The notes below the pieces were generated by a model that did not search any database, had not been told where the DNA came from, and saw only the letters and a program-made list of their open reading frames with translations. Of a DNA stretch of 64,000 nucleotides, positions 12,810-25,215 are shown in pieces. The position numbers were made by a program, and so were the translations under genes. The stretch covers positions 6,702,001 through 6,766,000 of the forward strand of contig JAYKKI010000074.1 in assembly GCA_039881145.1 (NCBI GenBank), in the 5' to 3' direction. How positions within the stretch are numbered: position 1 is the first letter of the stretch; every line of letters begins with the position of its first letter. The stretch is from Druceiella hillmani. Taxonomy: Eukaryota > Arthropoda > Insecta > Lepidoptera > Hepialidae.

Positions 12810-15115
12810 CATTCATTTGTTCCAGACATATTTATGCTTTGCTAAGCTTTCTTCATTGACGTCGCCTATCAGTGCTCCAATGCATGTTTGACATTTTAAT
12901 ATTTTTGACAATGAGTGGACAACATAACCCGCCACGTACTCGATTACTTTCTCACTAAATTCTGTGAGTATGATGTCTTGAACTATTTGTTCTTCGTCGA
13001 TGTTCTTATTGTCGTCTACAATTAGATCGCTCTAATCTTTGGCTCTAGTGGTTATATTAATGCAATCCAATGCGGAGGTGCATTACAACACCATAATTTG
13101 ATTTAGAGTTGCACAATTGCCACCGCCCGTGTTTTTTATTTGGGCATAATTAAGTATTTTTATATATATACTTTCAAATTGTTTCGAAGTCGGGTTGTTG
13201 TCGGACCCACCATGACATCTCACACTGCCAAAAATGTTCTCAAGATGGTCTTGGCTTACTTTGTGCAGCGGTAAATACTTAAGATTGTTTCCTGCGTTAA
13301 GAATCAACTCTTGGATCATATATTTGGCACTTTATATACAAACACAAAACACTATAAAGCCTGTATGTTGATTAAATCGCGAATCAATGAATAATACAGT
13401 TTCTGTTTTATTAGCTTTAGCTATTTTAGTAGACAATTTCATTATTTCAGTTTTCGCTTTGTCTAATTTATTGATTATGGATACAGCATTATCTTTATTA
13501 ATTGCGCATTTGAAGATTTATAATGTATTAGCTTTTTGATGTATTAGATTCGCACGTCCATACCCATGATCGTGCGAATCTAATACATCAAAAAGATCAT
13601 TCATTATTATTAAAAATTTTGCTGTAGGACAAACATTTTTAAATTGAGGTAATTTGAGGTGCTCTTTACAAAATATAGGAGCATCTGAAATACTTTTATT
13701 GAAAATCTGTGTCGCTAAACTAATTTTCATGGTTTGACTCTTAAAAAATATATGTAAAGCTCCCAGACGGTTTGCCGTATGGAAATGTTCTTTTGTCTGT
13801 AATTCATGTAAATTGACAAGATGTTTCCATGATATCTTTCCACATCCCTTGTCAAAAAAAATTCATAATATTCAAGCGTATTTCTCACAAGTTTGATCAT
13901 GTGTGATGGATCTAAGACGATGGCTATTTTTGAATCATGAATTGTTTAATGTGGTGATAACATTTTTTGGGTCAAACATGCATCCTAATTTGTTTGCCAT
14001 TGTTAAATCTGCAGGAAATCCATCAAATTTTACAGAAGTTACTCGAATACCGGTTTCTTCTACTAGATGTATGGCCTGAGTTAGGAGGGCTGTTTTTTGA
14101 TCAGTATTGATGTCGTCTATTCAGAAATATCATAATGCATTGAACGGTAAAAAAAGATAAACTAAAGCCTCTTTAGCTTTATTTTGACAGACTGAGTCCA
14201 AAGACATACCACAATTGACGTAACCATATTTTTTATGTTGAAGGTGATATTCTATACCGCTTTTAATAGCCATTTCATAAAATATTATCGTGGCATAAAC
14301 CTGATCATTTTGTCTATCTCTAGTCAATACTTTAAGAACGGTAAGGGATCCTTTGGTGAATACAGGCTGTCCATCTACAGACTCGTACCATTTTCAGAGT
14401 GTGCTAGGATAACGTAAGCAAGTACTACATGTTTTCCGTATAAAATCGTATACTTTTGGCGAGTAAATGCAATGTTAATGTAAGCGCTCGAAGTTCTGGG
14501 GAGTATTTTGTTGTTGGCATGTGACCAATTAAGAACTTCTGGTGCTGTATTTTAATCAGTTCTCGATTTTCAATACAGATGCTTGTAAAAATATCGTTGT
14601 TCTCTTTATTAATTAAACATTTCTTCATCAATGTTCCTAAAATTTCTTTCTAAATTAAAATAATTTCCTTATCATTTTTTTTAAAGCGTGCCACATAAAA
14701 TATTTATAATTTATTTTAATATATGAAATGATTTATAAAATTGATTTATATTTCTTGTAAAATTAAAGAATTTCAAAAATTGATAAACTATAATTTCTTA
14801 TTAATAATAACAAATAAAACATGCTACATTAACTTATTAATTAATTAACCTTTTTAAATCTGAGAATATTTAAGTTTAAAATATTTTTTTATCAACTTCT
14901 GAAACACAAGATACAATAAATTTCTAAATTATTATTAAATAGAATTTCTTACCAAAATGGGTAAATATAAGGTAGGTACTATTTTCCATTCGTTGGAAGC
15001 AGTCAGCTGTAAAATGTCTTGAACATATGACACTATGTTTCGCAGGAAAAACATTTTCTCTGCCAGTAACATTTATGTAAATTTGTTTCCTTCCAAAATC
15101 ATTTGGTAATCTAAA
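12810..15115 (-). pseudogene. Decayed P-element-like transposase with THAP domain
   Basis: Minus-strand fragments appear in the order expected of P-element and THAP9 transposases. (1) THAP zinc-finger half at about 15110-14953: RLPNDFGRKQ, then VICSRHFTADCF, with the Cys and His of the second metal-binding pair; it ends at a donor-like GTAAGA, consistent with a P-element intron. (2) YSPELRALTLTLH near 14500. (3) A middle piece at 14130-14327 with GYVNCG and KAKEALVYLF. (4) A piece at 13518-13730 with LPQFKNVCPTAKFL. (5) KVSQDHLENIFGSVRCHGG at 13270-13190. (6) A tail with VIEYVAGYVV and KCQTCIGALIGD at about 12960-12860. Stops and frameshifts lie between the pieces, and one carries an inverted duplication (13532-13595). 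Intact relatives use GTP for cut-and-paste transposition. No 31-bp-type terminal repeats were found. Confidence 0.8.
13532..13595. repeat. Perfect 25-bp inverted duplication (hairpin)
   Basis: CTTTTTGATGTATTAGATTC at the start of the left arm (13532-13556) is repeated as its exact reverse complement at 13571-13595, with a 14-base loop. It lies inside the P-like transposase remnant and disrupts its frame. Confidence 0.95.
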
Positions 15116-16415
15116 AAAAATAATGTTCTTTTTTCAATCTTCAGATCTAAAATTTACTTTTATATAAATCGCCTAATATTAGAGATTTGAGTTTTTGAAT
15201 ATTTATACATTGATCTTAATATCAAGATACGGTCAAAGGAACAAAAACCAAATCGAAAATGACAACACCAATTCATATGTGCCATCTATTGCAATTAAAC
15301 GAAACTACTTCGTCGGTCACATGGGTCACATGACTGACTGTATGGGACTGTAGATGTAATGTTGTCGTGGCGTTATCTTATTTTATTGTTTTTTAACTAG
15401 ACTAAGAAAGAAATGGTTTTCAATTTGTATGCATGTCTATTGATGTAGCAATGCTTAAATAGGTTGGAATTTATATAAAGTAACGAGACAAGTTATTTTA
15501 ATTTGGTTTAAAATTAAAGTGTAAAAATATAATTAGGAAAATAAAAATCTGCTAACTTATATTATAGACACTTACCATTTGATTGATCGAAGTTCGTCGT
15601 TCTAGTCGCTGATGTTGGCTCGGGTCTACGATACTAAGATCTCGATTATGAAAATTATGTGTTATCCAAATAATGTATTAAATTATTTTCTCCTCTAGAC
15701 CAAATGTATTCAGGAGTCTTAGTCCAAAAACGGCTTTCCCTTTGTTTGACATATGAGTCTAACTCAGATTCTTAATATTTGGCAAAATCTGTTAAAATCT
15801 ATCTAATTTATCTCGATGTCATTAACATTTTAAATAGACTTATATTCACAAAGTTATCTTTGGCACCGAAAATCACAATTCACATTTTTGATCAGATTTT
15901 TCATACAATTTTCATTCCACGAATTTGTATTCATAATTTTTTATACGTATCAACATCGCAATCAAAGGAGCATATCATTTAGATAATTTATAGTTTGTCT
16001 CTGTTACAAAAATTAGTGAAAGTACAACTCTATCAAGCTTTGCAAAAATCGTGCACATTTGCGTGGTTTTATGTAGTGACATAACTTATTCAGAAGTAAT
16101 GCTAATAGTCTCAATGTAATAAAGATTGGACTGTTATATACGTAGAGTCCGTTTTACCTTCTATTCCCCGCGATATATTGTTGGTTAGAGGTCATTAAGC
16201 TCTAAGTGGCACCTGCCAGTAATATTAGGGTCGAATTCCATTATATATCCAATGCAGATTTCACCATTTGTCAACGTATGAATTATTTCCTTGCCTTGAA
16301 TTATTTCCCAAATATAAGAAAATCCCATAAGAATGGCATTACAGAAAATAATTCTATTATGAATCCTTTATTGTCAATATAGTCAGTCAGATCCTATGAA
16401 GTCAACTTGATTCAA
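15116..16415. other. Non-coding DNA
   Basis: No gene that I can support. A missing 5' THAP exon of the P-like element would be expected near 15200-15350 but is not recognisable. The 67-codon plus-strand frame at 15779-15982 resembles nothing known. Confidence 0.3.
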
Positions 16416-16424
16416 GCACATGTA
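16416..16424 (+). repeat. Left target-site duplication of hAT element
   Basis: GCACATGTA here is repeated exactly at 19045-19053, directly outside the element's inverted termini. hAT elements normally duplicate 8 bases, so one of the nine matching bases may be chance. Confidence 0.8.
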
Positions 16425-16616
16425 TATGGGCGCCGCCAGGATTATTTTCAGGGAGGTGCATCTGCATCTATACATACTATTAACCAATATAAAATATAGA
16501 ACTAAACATGTATAGCATGTGGATAACAGAGTTGCGAGTATTAAGTACTTTTTCTACGATCTGTCTGACAATGACAGATACAGAGTTTTTCAATGGCTAC
16601 TTTCTTCTAATACTGT

Positions 16617-18675
16617 ATGACAAAAGCTTTTTCTAGTAGAAGCAAAACAACTAACTTATTGGATATTGGGTTGTGTTTGGACTCTGGTTATCAAGTCAAT
16701 GATTATCTACGTTTGAAATTACTAAGACATCCTTGGAACCCTAGCAAGACATACAATTTTAAAAATGATGTAAACCTTGATGCTATACGAGCTTTCCGAC
16801 ATGAATGGCTTACAACATATCCGTGGTTAGCTTACTCAGTTCTAGCAAAAGGATCGCTGTGTAGGATATGTGTTTTATTTCGGCCTTCAGTGCAGCGCGG
16901 TCTACAAGGACAGTTCATAGTTTCTCCTTGCTTCAAATATCAAAAGTTTCATGAAGCTGCTCAGTCTCACGCGACAAGTAAGTGGCATTGTGATGCACTG
17001 GCTTCGTCGAATACATTTTAAAAAATCATGGATAGAAAAGGATTTAGCGTTCATGAATCTTTAAATACGGCATATCACAAGGAAGTTGAAGAAAATCGTT
17101 TAAAACTTCGATCTATCATTTCAACAATTTTATTTTGCGGGCGACATAATATTCCACTTCGTGGAAAAATCGACAAGGGTTCTGTTTTTACAGACCTGCT
17201 ACATTTTCGAGTTGACTCGGGAGACTAGATTCTGAAGAATCATTTAGAATCAGGTGCAAAACATTCTTTATACTTATTGCATCAAATTCAAAACGAATTG
17301 ATTGAAATTTATTCCGATGTTCTTAAGAGCAAAATAATTGAGGAGGTGAAATATGCTTCAGCTTTTTCGGTTTTAGCTTATGAGACTGCTGATATTAGTG
17401 GCACAGAACAATTATCAATTTGTGTTCGATATCTACGTTATTATAAAGATGCTAAAAAACCAATAATTTGTGACGAATTCCTTGGATATGTACCGGTACA
17501 AGAACTAAATGCACAAGCAATTTCTGAAGCCATGTATAGAATCTTGTCACTAATGACCTTAATACTGTCAGTGAAGTGAGAAATACTGCTGGAACAACAA
17601 AGGATATTATAAATTTCTTTCGGGAGAGTACGTTGCGGCGGAGTAAAATTCCAAATATACCACTATTTTGTGAAACGCGTTGGACAGCAAAGTACAAAAA
17701 TATCAGAATATTTTCTGAAAATTTTGTGACTATTATACAAGTTTTAGATGAACTTTCGCAGGACGCACCGAATTCTAAAACGAAAACCAAAGCGTATCAG
17801 CTCTGCACGACTGCAACTACTCCAACATACATTGTGACATTTTTAATAATTGCTGCTTATTCTGCCAAACTTGAGCCCGTGTGCAATCAATTACAGGAAG
17901 TAAATATGGATATAAAGGCAATACATGATCACGTTAATAAATTAACTGATATGCTTCAATCTCATCGCGATAATGCATCTACGGAGTTTGCGGTCATTTT
18001 TGAGAAAGCTCAGAAAATTTGCAAGAAACTGAACGTTGAATTTAAGCGTCCTCGAGTAGTGGAAAAACAGACTTGCAGATCAAATCACCCATCTGAAACT
18101 GTGGAAGAATTTTTCAGAAGATCTAAATTTATTCCATACTTAGATTCTATTATTTCTTCACTAAAAATCGATTTTCATCAACACACAAGAAAGCATTTTT
18201 GCTTATGCAGCTTCACCCAGAAAATATGAGAAAATTAAACAAATCAGAATTTTTATCGATAGCAGAAGATATACAGAACCTTTACGGAGGTCTTCTCCAT
18301 AATTTTATTGCCGAGGCTACCACATGGTACGAGGTAATGAAAACAAATGAAGCAAATAATGAGATTTTAAATGAATCTGTTGTTGAATACATAGATGTGA
18401 TTGCTCAAGCCACCCCTTTTTACCCAGCGGTATGTGAGGCAATTAAAATTGCTTTAACTATTCCAGCAACAACATGTAGCATTGAACGTACATTTAGCAC
18501 GATACGACGGGTGAAGACGTGGAATCGCTCAACGATGGGAGATGCTAGGCTAAGCGGCCTGTGCATGCTCAGTGTTCACAGGAAAAGAGTTGAGGAGGAT
18601 ACTGAATTTATTGACAAGGTGTTGAACAAATTTGGACAACAACCTAGACGCCTTCAGTTGTTATTCAAATCGTAA
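16617..18675 (+). pseudogene. hAT transposase pseudogene (TTF finger, DUF4371, hATC)
   Basis: Blocks in order: a TTF-type zinc-finger domain (16617-17021; YPWLAYSVLAKGSLCRICVLF, paired His downstream); the DUF4371 start (17028-17228); the first catalytic block (17277-17579; YETADISGTEQLSICVRYL); a post-core block (from about 17550; NDLNTVSEVRNTAGTTKDI, then LFCETRWTAKYKNI); and the C-terminal hATC dimerisation domain (to 18675; IPATTCSIERTFSTIRRVKTW). Damage: in-frame stops at 17019 and 17226, a frame change near 17550, another near 18200, and loss of the middle of the catalytic core between 17540 and 17560, where relatives carry the second aspartate and a His-containing block. The usual first catalytic Asp (DETTD in relatives) reads Glu. 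It cannot encode a working enzyme, although the C-terminal 217- and 158-codon pieces are long and little damaged, which suggests moderate age. Confidence 0.9.
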
Positions 18676-18756
18676 CTCACTATACCAATAAATTTCTAAT
18701 TTTTTTTCCATATAAAATTGACTTTGTTGATTTCTCATGAAAATTATAACCTATGT

Positions 18757-18940
18757 CACTCGCACGGTCTTCACGAATCTAACGAGACGTCGTTTGCTAA
18801 AATCAGTCAAGCCGTTTGGGTTGTAGCGCGTACTATCGAAATGGTCATATATACATACATACATACATACACATAAACATACAAACATACATACATATGA
18901 ACATATACATATATACATACACTCGAAAAGCATTACTCTC
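18757..18940 (+). repeat. RTE-type tail with CATA microsatellite
   Basis: A phrase with CAGTCAAGCCGTTTGGGTTG, then GTAGCGCGTACTATCG, runs into (CATA)n at 18848-18922. This order, a CAAGCCGTTT-like word followed by CATA repeats, is typical of the 3' end of insect RTE-derived repeats. It lies inside the right part of the hAT element, so it is likely a nested insertion. Confidence 0.55.
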
Positions 18941-19044
18941 CTGCTGGTTCAGTCGGGTAAAAAATATGTAATTTTTTCTATGTATTTTCTTTCCCGACAG
19001 GGGGGTGCAATTGCACCCCCTTGCACCCCGCTGCCGGCGCCCAT

Positions 19045-19053
19045 GCACATGTA
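19045..19053 (+). repeat. Right target-site duplication of hAT element
   Basis: GCACATGTA, identical to 16416-16424. Confidence 0.8.
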
Positions 19054-19958
19054 GTAGACCCACCTGGGTTTAAAACGTAAAATGCAATACCATTCACGAG
19101 AAGAATGAAATTCAAAAGCGAATCTGAAAAGTCAAGACTACCCCTCAAATAATTTTCAAAATCTTTGTTTTTCAAAAAGAAGCAAGCATCATGTTGTTTT
19201 TTTCCAGGTCCATTCGAATTCGACGTGCATATTAATAAAAACAATATGAAAGGCAAATGACTGTTTATGCAAAAAAAATCCTGAAAAATGGTTATTATTG
19301 GTGACTTAGGAAATTAATGAATGGTAAAAAGGCCTAATTTTGAACTATAGATATGATATTAAAAGAACTACTAAAATTGACTGAACGAACTGCGCAGCAC
19401 ATGTTACTTGAATCGAAGACGGAAATTTAACTAAGAAACTGTTTCTTGCAAAACCAACTGGAAAAAGAAGACAGAAGTTGAATTGACTTTGTGGAAAGAG
19501 ATGCTTCTAACTACAGTTAAACAAAAGTTAGCGGCGAAAAGCTAAAAATAGACTGTTTTGTTTGACAATGAAGACTTTCCATAAGATGTTGATCAATGAT
19601 ACTGCTATATGTGTATTTTGTACAGATGGTTCGTGGTAGGCAGTTTTTTCTACAGAAAAATATGGTAATAATTGACTGTAAGGAAATTTTGAATTTGGAC
19701 TTGATTTAGTATGGATTAGATGGTAAGAGTGACTCCAATTTTTTTTATTTCAAAATCTTTTTAGATTTGTTTATTCAACATTCTCATTAAACCGTACTGA
19801 AGATTGATGTTCACTAGATAACTTTATAATAATGGGAGAATGTATGTGTTAAAGGTGAGAATTGAAACTCATAAATGATGAAACAAACTTACTTTTCTAA
19901 TGCCTTCAATACTATTTACAAGAATTATCATACCTATATTTAACTTCGATAACTACCA
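19054..19958. other. Intergenic DNA downstream of gcm
   Basis: No gene recognised. A minus-strand open frame at 18978-19256 straddles the hAT right end and is not credible. Confidence 0.35.
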
Positions 19959-19964
19959 TTTATT
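19959..19964 (-). terminator. Candidate polyadenylation signal of gcm
   Basis: AATAAA on the minus strand about 32 bases beyond the gcm stop codon. It may be the transcript end signal or may simply be AT-rich background; other AATAAA-like words occur further downstream. Confidence 0.35.
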
Positions 19965-19995
19965 TACAAAAAATAACCTATTTTAACAATAAAAC

Positions 19996-20996
19996 TTAAT
20001 TGTACGAAACTGCTGTGAACATGTTAAGATTCTGTGCCGAATTAAATATTTGGTTTTGGTAGCAATCGTCACCTCTGAAAGCAAATTCATTCGGTTCGGA
20101 CTGGTCATGCATGGAGGCGACGTGCAGTCCTTCGGGAGCGAGTGCATCGCGGGCATCCTGTGCCGCGTAGGCCGCGTCGAAATCACGCGCGCTAGGGCTG
20201 GTCGCGCCTTCTGTAGCGTTCTCGTATGCACACCTGTAGTATTTGAATTGATTCTGGCTAATCTCAGGTGATGATCTCGTGCAGCTGGATGTGTTGTAGT
20301 AGGCTTCATGGGGCGGGTAGTATTGTTTGTCCGTGGTCGTGTACTCTTCGCATGAAGGTAACGAAGGGAGGTAAGATTCTGAGCTAAATTCTTCCAACTG
20401 TTCGTTTAATAGCTGGTGTGGAGCGGATTCGTAAGAGTGAAACTTGGAAACCTGCATCGCTCCGTCCGTGTCAACATCCCCTAAGAAGAGATCGGGGGAG
20501 CAACTAGTATCGAATCTGCTAGAGCCGCTTACGTTCGAGTCTTCGTTCGCGGCAACTGTCTGGTAGTTGTACCAGTAACTTTCTTCCGATTTCAAATTGT
20601 CTTTGTATAAGTTACCGCTGCCCAAGTCCATGAAGGTTGGCGGCGAGCCGGCGGCGTCCGAAATGAACTGCGTGACTCCGACCGCGTGATGGGTGTTGGA
20701 GTTTTCTATTCTGATGGGTTGATCGAGTTGAAATATTTCTTCTGGCTGGAATATGTCGTTGGTGATGGAAGCGAAGTCGTAGAGCTGCGCATCGGTCGGA
20801 TGGGTTGGGAAGGTGTAGGGGGTGAAGGGCGCAGGTTGGAGAACGTGAGGGGCCGCATCCTGTGTCGCCCAATCCAGTGACTCTCCTGGTCGGTTCGCTA
20901 CGTAGCTGCTGTTCTCTGAGGACCTCGTACATTGACTGCCATTCTGACGCCAATGACGGCACACACATTCAAACGGTGGGCACGAGCACGGAGCAT
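19996..20996 (-). CDS. gcm: gcm coding exon 4 (C-terminal activation region)
   Basis: Begins after ATCGACAG, with codon completion giving [16 protein letters not shown], a cysteine cluster just after the junction. About 330 residues follow that are rich in Ser, Asn, Tyr, Gln, Asp and Glu, with several acidic patches (for example [21 protein letters not shown]). It ends FTAVSYN and a TAA. This composition fits a transcriptional activation and degradation-prone tail, as known for Drosophila Gcm. Long open frames on the other strand or in the shifted minus frame are shadows of this exon. Confidence 0.92.
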
Positions 20997-23900
20997 CTGT
21001 CGATGAAAGAATAAGATTAGAATAGCTTCATTAATGTTTGAGAAGCCTAGAAGTCTTTCTATTTCTTATTATATATCCCGTAATCCGATATTAAATGGCG
21101 CAAAGGATCATCCTACATTTTTATCTGTAGTATCGAAGTATCGACTGCTACAAGCCCAACGATTGGCAACTCTTGATACCGTGTAGACGTGAACTTCCAT
21201 GTCCATGGTGTTCGATGTTGAAAAGCAGTTTAATCATATCACTATCTATATCCTATAGAGATAGTGGTAAATGATACAGTGGCGGGTGTAGCATGATAAT
21301 ATCCCATTTCAGATATTGTTTTCTAAAATAAAACTTTGTTCTTAGGTTTGAACTAAATTGTTTCGAATATAGCAAAGTGAAAATTATAGGAAAAAATTTC
21401 TTGTCTCAGGATTTTTTTTAAATTTTCTCATTTTTATACCGTTGTTAACATCAATTTAGAAAAATAATTTGAATTTGTTTACTACATTTTGCGTAAATAT
21501 TTCAGGGTAGATTCTTTACAGAATAAGTTAAAAATATAATAAATTTAATAGTATATTACGGAGTATCCGCATACATCTCCTGTTCCTTGCATTTCTCTTA
21601 TTGTTAGAATTAACATTTTTTTATTATTGGAATAATTTATATTTCTACAGTTCAATGTTTTACAGAGAAAATCTTAGTCATCAATATTAAATTACTACCG
21701 TTAATATATGTACACCGTAAGAAGCGATAATATTAATTTATTATCAGTAAAACTTACTTCTGTTGTCATCCGCGATCAAAGGCGGCGGCTGTATCGTCGA
21801 GGCTGAACCCAACTTCTCCATTGATTTTTGTGCTTGTAGAGTCAGGAGCTGTTTATAAAATATATGATATTCAAGTGCATCTTTTCGGGAAAATATCTAG
21901 GTAATAAACGGACTAATTATAGTGGGACGTCATTTACAGGAATGCGCATTTTCAGTTCCGAGAATTTATTATATCTTTTCAGTACATTTATTTGTATTGT
22001 ACATTTTGGTGGATTAACATTTTTTTAAAACTAATTAGAATATTGGTTAAAAATATTGTCAACGGAAGAAACATATTTAATTATATTAAGTTTTCTATCG
22101 ACAGAATATTAAGCTAAGTCTTTTTTCGTTTCAAAATAAAATTTCCAAAATGTAAAATAAGTTGCGTGCGGTGAAGTATCAAAACCGCATACTCAATCGA
22201 ATTTTCTTTTAAATTTTGGTACGTTTCGCGATATAATGAATTTATATGCATTTATTTTATTACATTTAAGTGGGAAAACAGTTTTGAAAATGTTTGTGCA
22301 ATCGCCATTTGACAAAAGCTACGAGATATAGAAAAAAAAATTCCTGGTTATAGAAAAAAAATAAAAAGTTAACGCGAAAACAATAACTATGGTTTGCGGA
22401 AAAACCGTGGAAATACCATGGTTTCTAGTGCTCTAGAAGAGAAAACTTAAAGAACGGGAGCAGACAAAATCAGCACGTTATTAAGTGAATAAACCTCCGC
22501 AGTTTTTATTTATACTGTGCCGTCTACGTAATGAGGACGTTGATGTTACTTGAGAATTATCTAACAGATGCCAGTGACAACCAGTCGGTGTCACATAAAA
22601 GCTCATGAATTCGTATAATAATAAAACATCTTACAAACGTTTAGGTACGTCTTCGAAATTTCGCGAAAATTGAGAACAGAAATAAAAACCATTGAGATTT
22701 TCATGTTTTGCTAAAACATTTTACGATTTTTTCAAAAAAAGTTGGCGGCATGCTGATGTATCTACGTAACACCTACATAAGCCAGATTAACAATTCTTGG
22801 TGAAACGTACGAACATCAAAGTGGTGATTTAAAAATTTACCATTTCAGAGATGTTGCAATTTTCTGATAGATTAAGGTCAATCAGCCTTTTAGAATTCTA
22901 AGTATATTGACGGCTTCCCTTTTTTAAATTACTAAAAAGTATTTTACAATCATCATCGTAACTTACCTTATTATTTAGAGCTGAGTCCCTAGCCAGCAGC
23001 AAGGCCAGGCCGCGTACTCGCCGCCCCGCGCCGAGTCCGCGGCGCGCCTCGCTTGCGCCTTTGGCTTCGGGCCGCGGATGGTCGTGAGCACCCTTGGCCT
23101 GGAAGAAGATGGCGTGCTCCGTATGCCGCCAGAAATGCGTTACTGGATAGCCGCAGTGGCCGCGGCAAGCCAGCACCTCGAGGCGCCCGCCCGTGCATAG
23201 GCGATTAGGGCAAGGTTTGCCTGTGGAATAGCCGGCAGTTGTAGTAATTATAATGACATCATTTAATTGGTGTAAAATGAATAATGTTACAAGTAGCTAG
23301 GCGATCTCGATGTTTGCTAAAGGCGGAGAGAGAGCAATGTGTTATATCAAAGGTCTACCACATTTGTTCATTTTACATTATTTTTTACACGTATTCGCGA
23401 TTTGGTTCTATATGGAGTCTTCCTTTTATGTCCTTTTTTGAAAAAAATCTTTACTAGAAGATATTTATACAATTACATTTTTTTCTAGTTTAAAAAAATT
23501 ATTTTAGGCGTTCGCTTATTATCTCTATTCTGATTGATTTTTGTGTAACTATTTTTTGTTTCAACTGTAAAGCAGTGTTTAAATGTACATAATGATGGCT
23601 TGGGGAAAGCTAATCATAGTTCATTTCCCACTCTAAATAATTTTTGTTATAAATTCTTGTTATTTGCGTGACTTTGTTGAATATGCTAATATTATGTTTA
23701 TGAAATTGATAAGAATTAACATTTTTATTGGTATTAAAGCGTAATAACCTTAATTGGATACGTAAAATGAAATGACTGTGAAAAGAAAGAAAGGCGATAT
23801 ATGTAGTTCGTTACCCAATAATAGTCTTTTAGACTTTTAGAATATGAGACGATTTATAAAATATGGGATTATATATATGAAGCTATGGGTAGTGGCTTGC

Positions 23901-25148
23901 TGGGCCTCATAAGCAATTACAAGTAGCTTGGCCTTAACATCTGACAAGTATATATAATGTATTTATGAATATTTAAATATATTTAACTTATGGTTTTCAA
24001 GCGAAGTTCGCAATTTTGTGTATTATTTGTAGTCCGAAAGTACAAACTAAATGCTATCAGGTCGTGCAATTTTAATTATGAAATGTACAAACTTCATTGT
24101 ATTTAATAAACTTATTTGTATGAAATTACAAGCGACTTCGCACGCAAAAGTTGTCTATGAGAAACTAAAATGATTACGTCATTTTAAGCAGCCGATTTGT
24201 AGCGTGAGGGTAAACTAGCAGCCTGTAGCTTATGGCTATATTCAGAATAAAACATTCCCGTGTATTATCGCATCACATAATGACAACTATGCTGTTATTC
24301 ACTGATTAACTATAATTCAGAATAAACACACTAAAAACGGAGTAAAAATAGCTAGTTTTTAATTTTATTAATATCTATAATATTATATTTGGCAGTGAAT
24401 TTAATTCATTAAATTAGTTATTATTTCTTTTATTAGTTTCTATTATTAGTTTGACAGCAAGTTTTGTTGCTCATAAAATGTCATTTAAGTAAAATTTTTA
24501 AATTTATATTTTATTGAAATATAATTTATATGAGGAGATAGTCCGAAGTCGATTCTGAATCTTTAAGTTCCGAATAAAAATTTATTTTACGTCATTTTCA
24601 TGTGCGATAAGTTTTTTCGATTAGCCGGCGGTTGTATTTTGAATAAAATTTGTTGCTGACTTTGGTGATAATTTGTCTTTTTTCTTTCTGTAAATAATGT
24701 ATTCCACTCATGATGATTTACAAAAAAAAATCGATTTGAAAATTACTTTTACTATGAAGAAATGGCTATCAAACATCAACCTTTCCTTAGCGATCATTCT
24801 TGCTTATATAAATTTTTCAATTTCTTTTTTTCATGTAAGTTCGTATTTGTATATGCTTATAACATTCTTAATTATACTAAATAATAATATTTAGTATAAT
24901 TAAGAATGTTAATTAAGTCGCAAAAAAGTTAGCGAGCAGTTAATTGCAAAAAACGCAATTTGTGTGGGAAATACTTTTCATATAATTTTTTTAATATGAA
25001 ATAATCGCGAACGGAAATTATTTATGTGAAATATATCACTTGTGTATTTTTTCATTCAATAAACAACAAACAGTGAAATTTAAATTTTGTTAAATTTAAG
25101 TAATTTGATTAAATTAATTAGATTGGCAAGTACTTCACGCAATATATG

Positions 25149-25215
<67 letters not shown>

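Larger units (their letters stand above)
16425..19044 (+). mobile_element. Complete but inactive hAT element (2.6 kb)
   Basis: The left end reads ATGGGCGCCGCCAGG (from 16426). The right end, read inward on the other strand, is ATGGGCGCCGGCAGC (from 19044). Both therefore share an ATGGGCGCCG inverted terminus, followed by a GGTGCA word close inside. A 9-base direct repeat flanks the unit. One degenerate transposase gene runs left to right in the middle. Between its stop codon and the right end lie an RTE-tail-like phrase and a CATA microsatellite (18848-18922), probably nested later insertions. The clear duplication and termini show where it inserted. Confidence 0.85.

Noticed and set aside
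17452..17790. 112-codon minus-strand open frame
   Set aside because: Antisense of the hAT transposase pseudogene.
20050..20968. Plus-strand frames at 20050-20271 and 20686-20880 and the shifted minus frame at 20612-20968
   Set aside because: Shadows of gcm exon 4; no family motifs, and the minus frame is out of phase with the splice junction.
22989..23198. Second minus-strand frame over gcm exon 2
   Set aside because: Out of frame with the conserved [16 protein letters not shown] reading.
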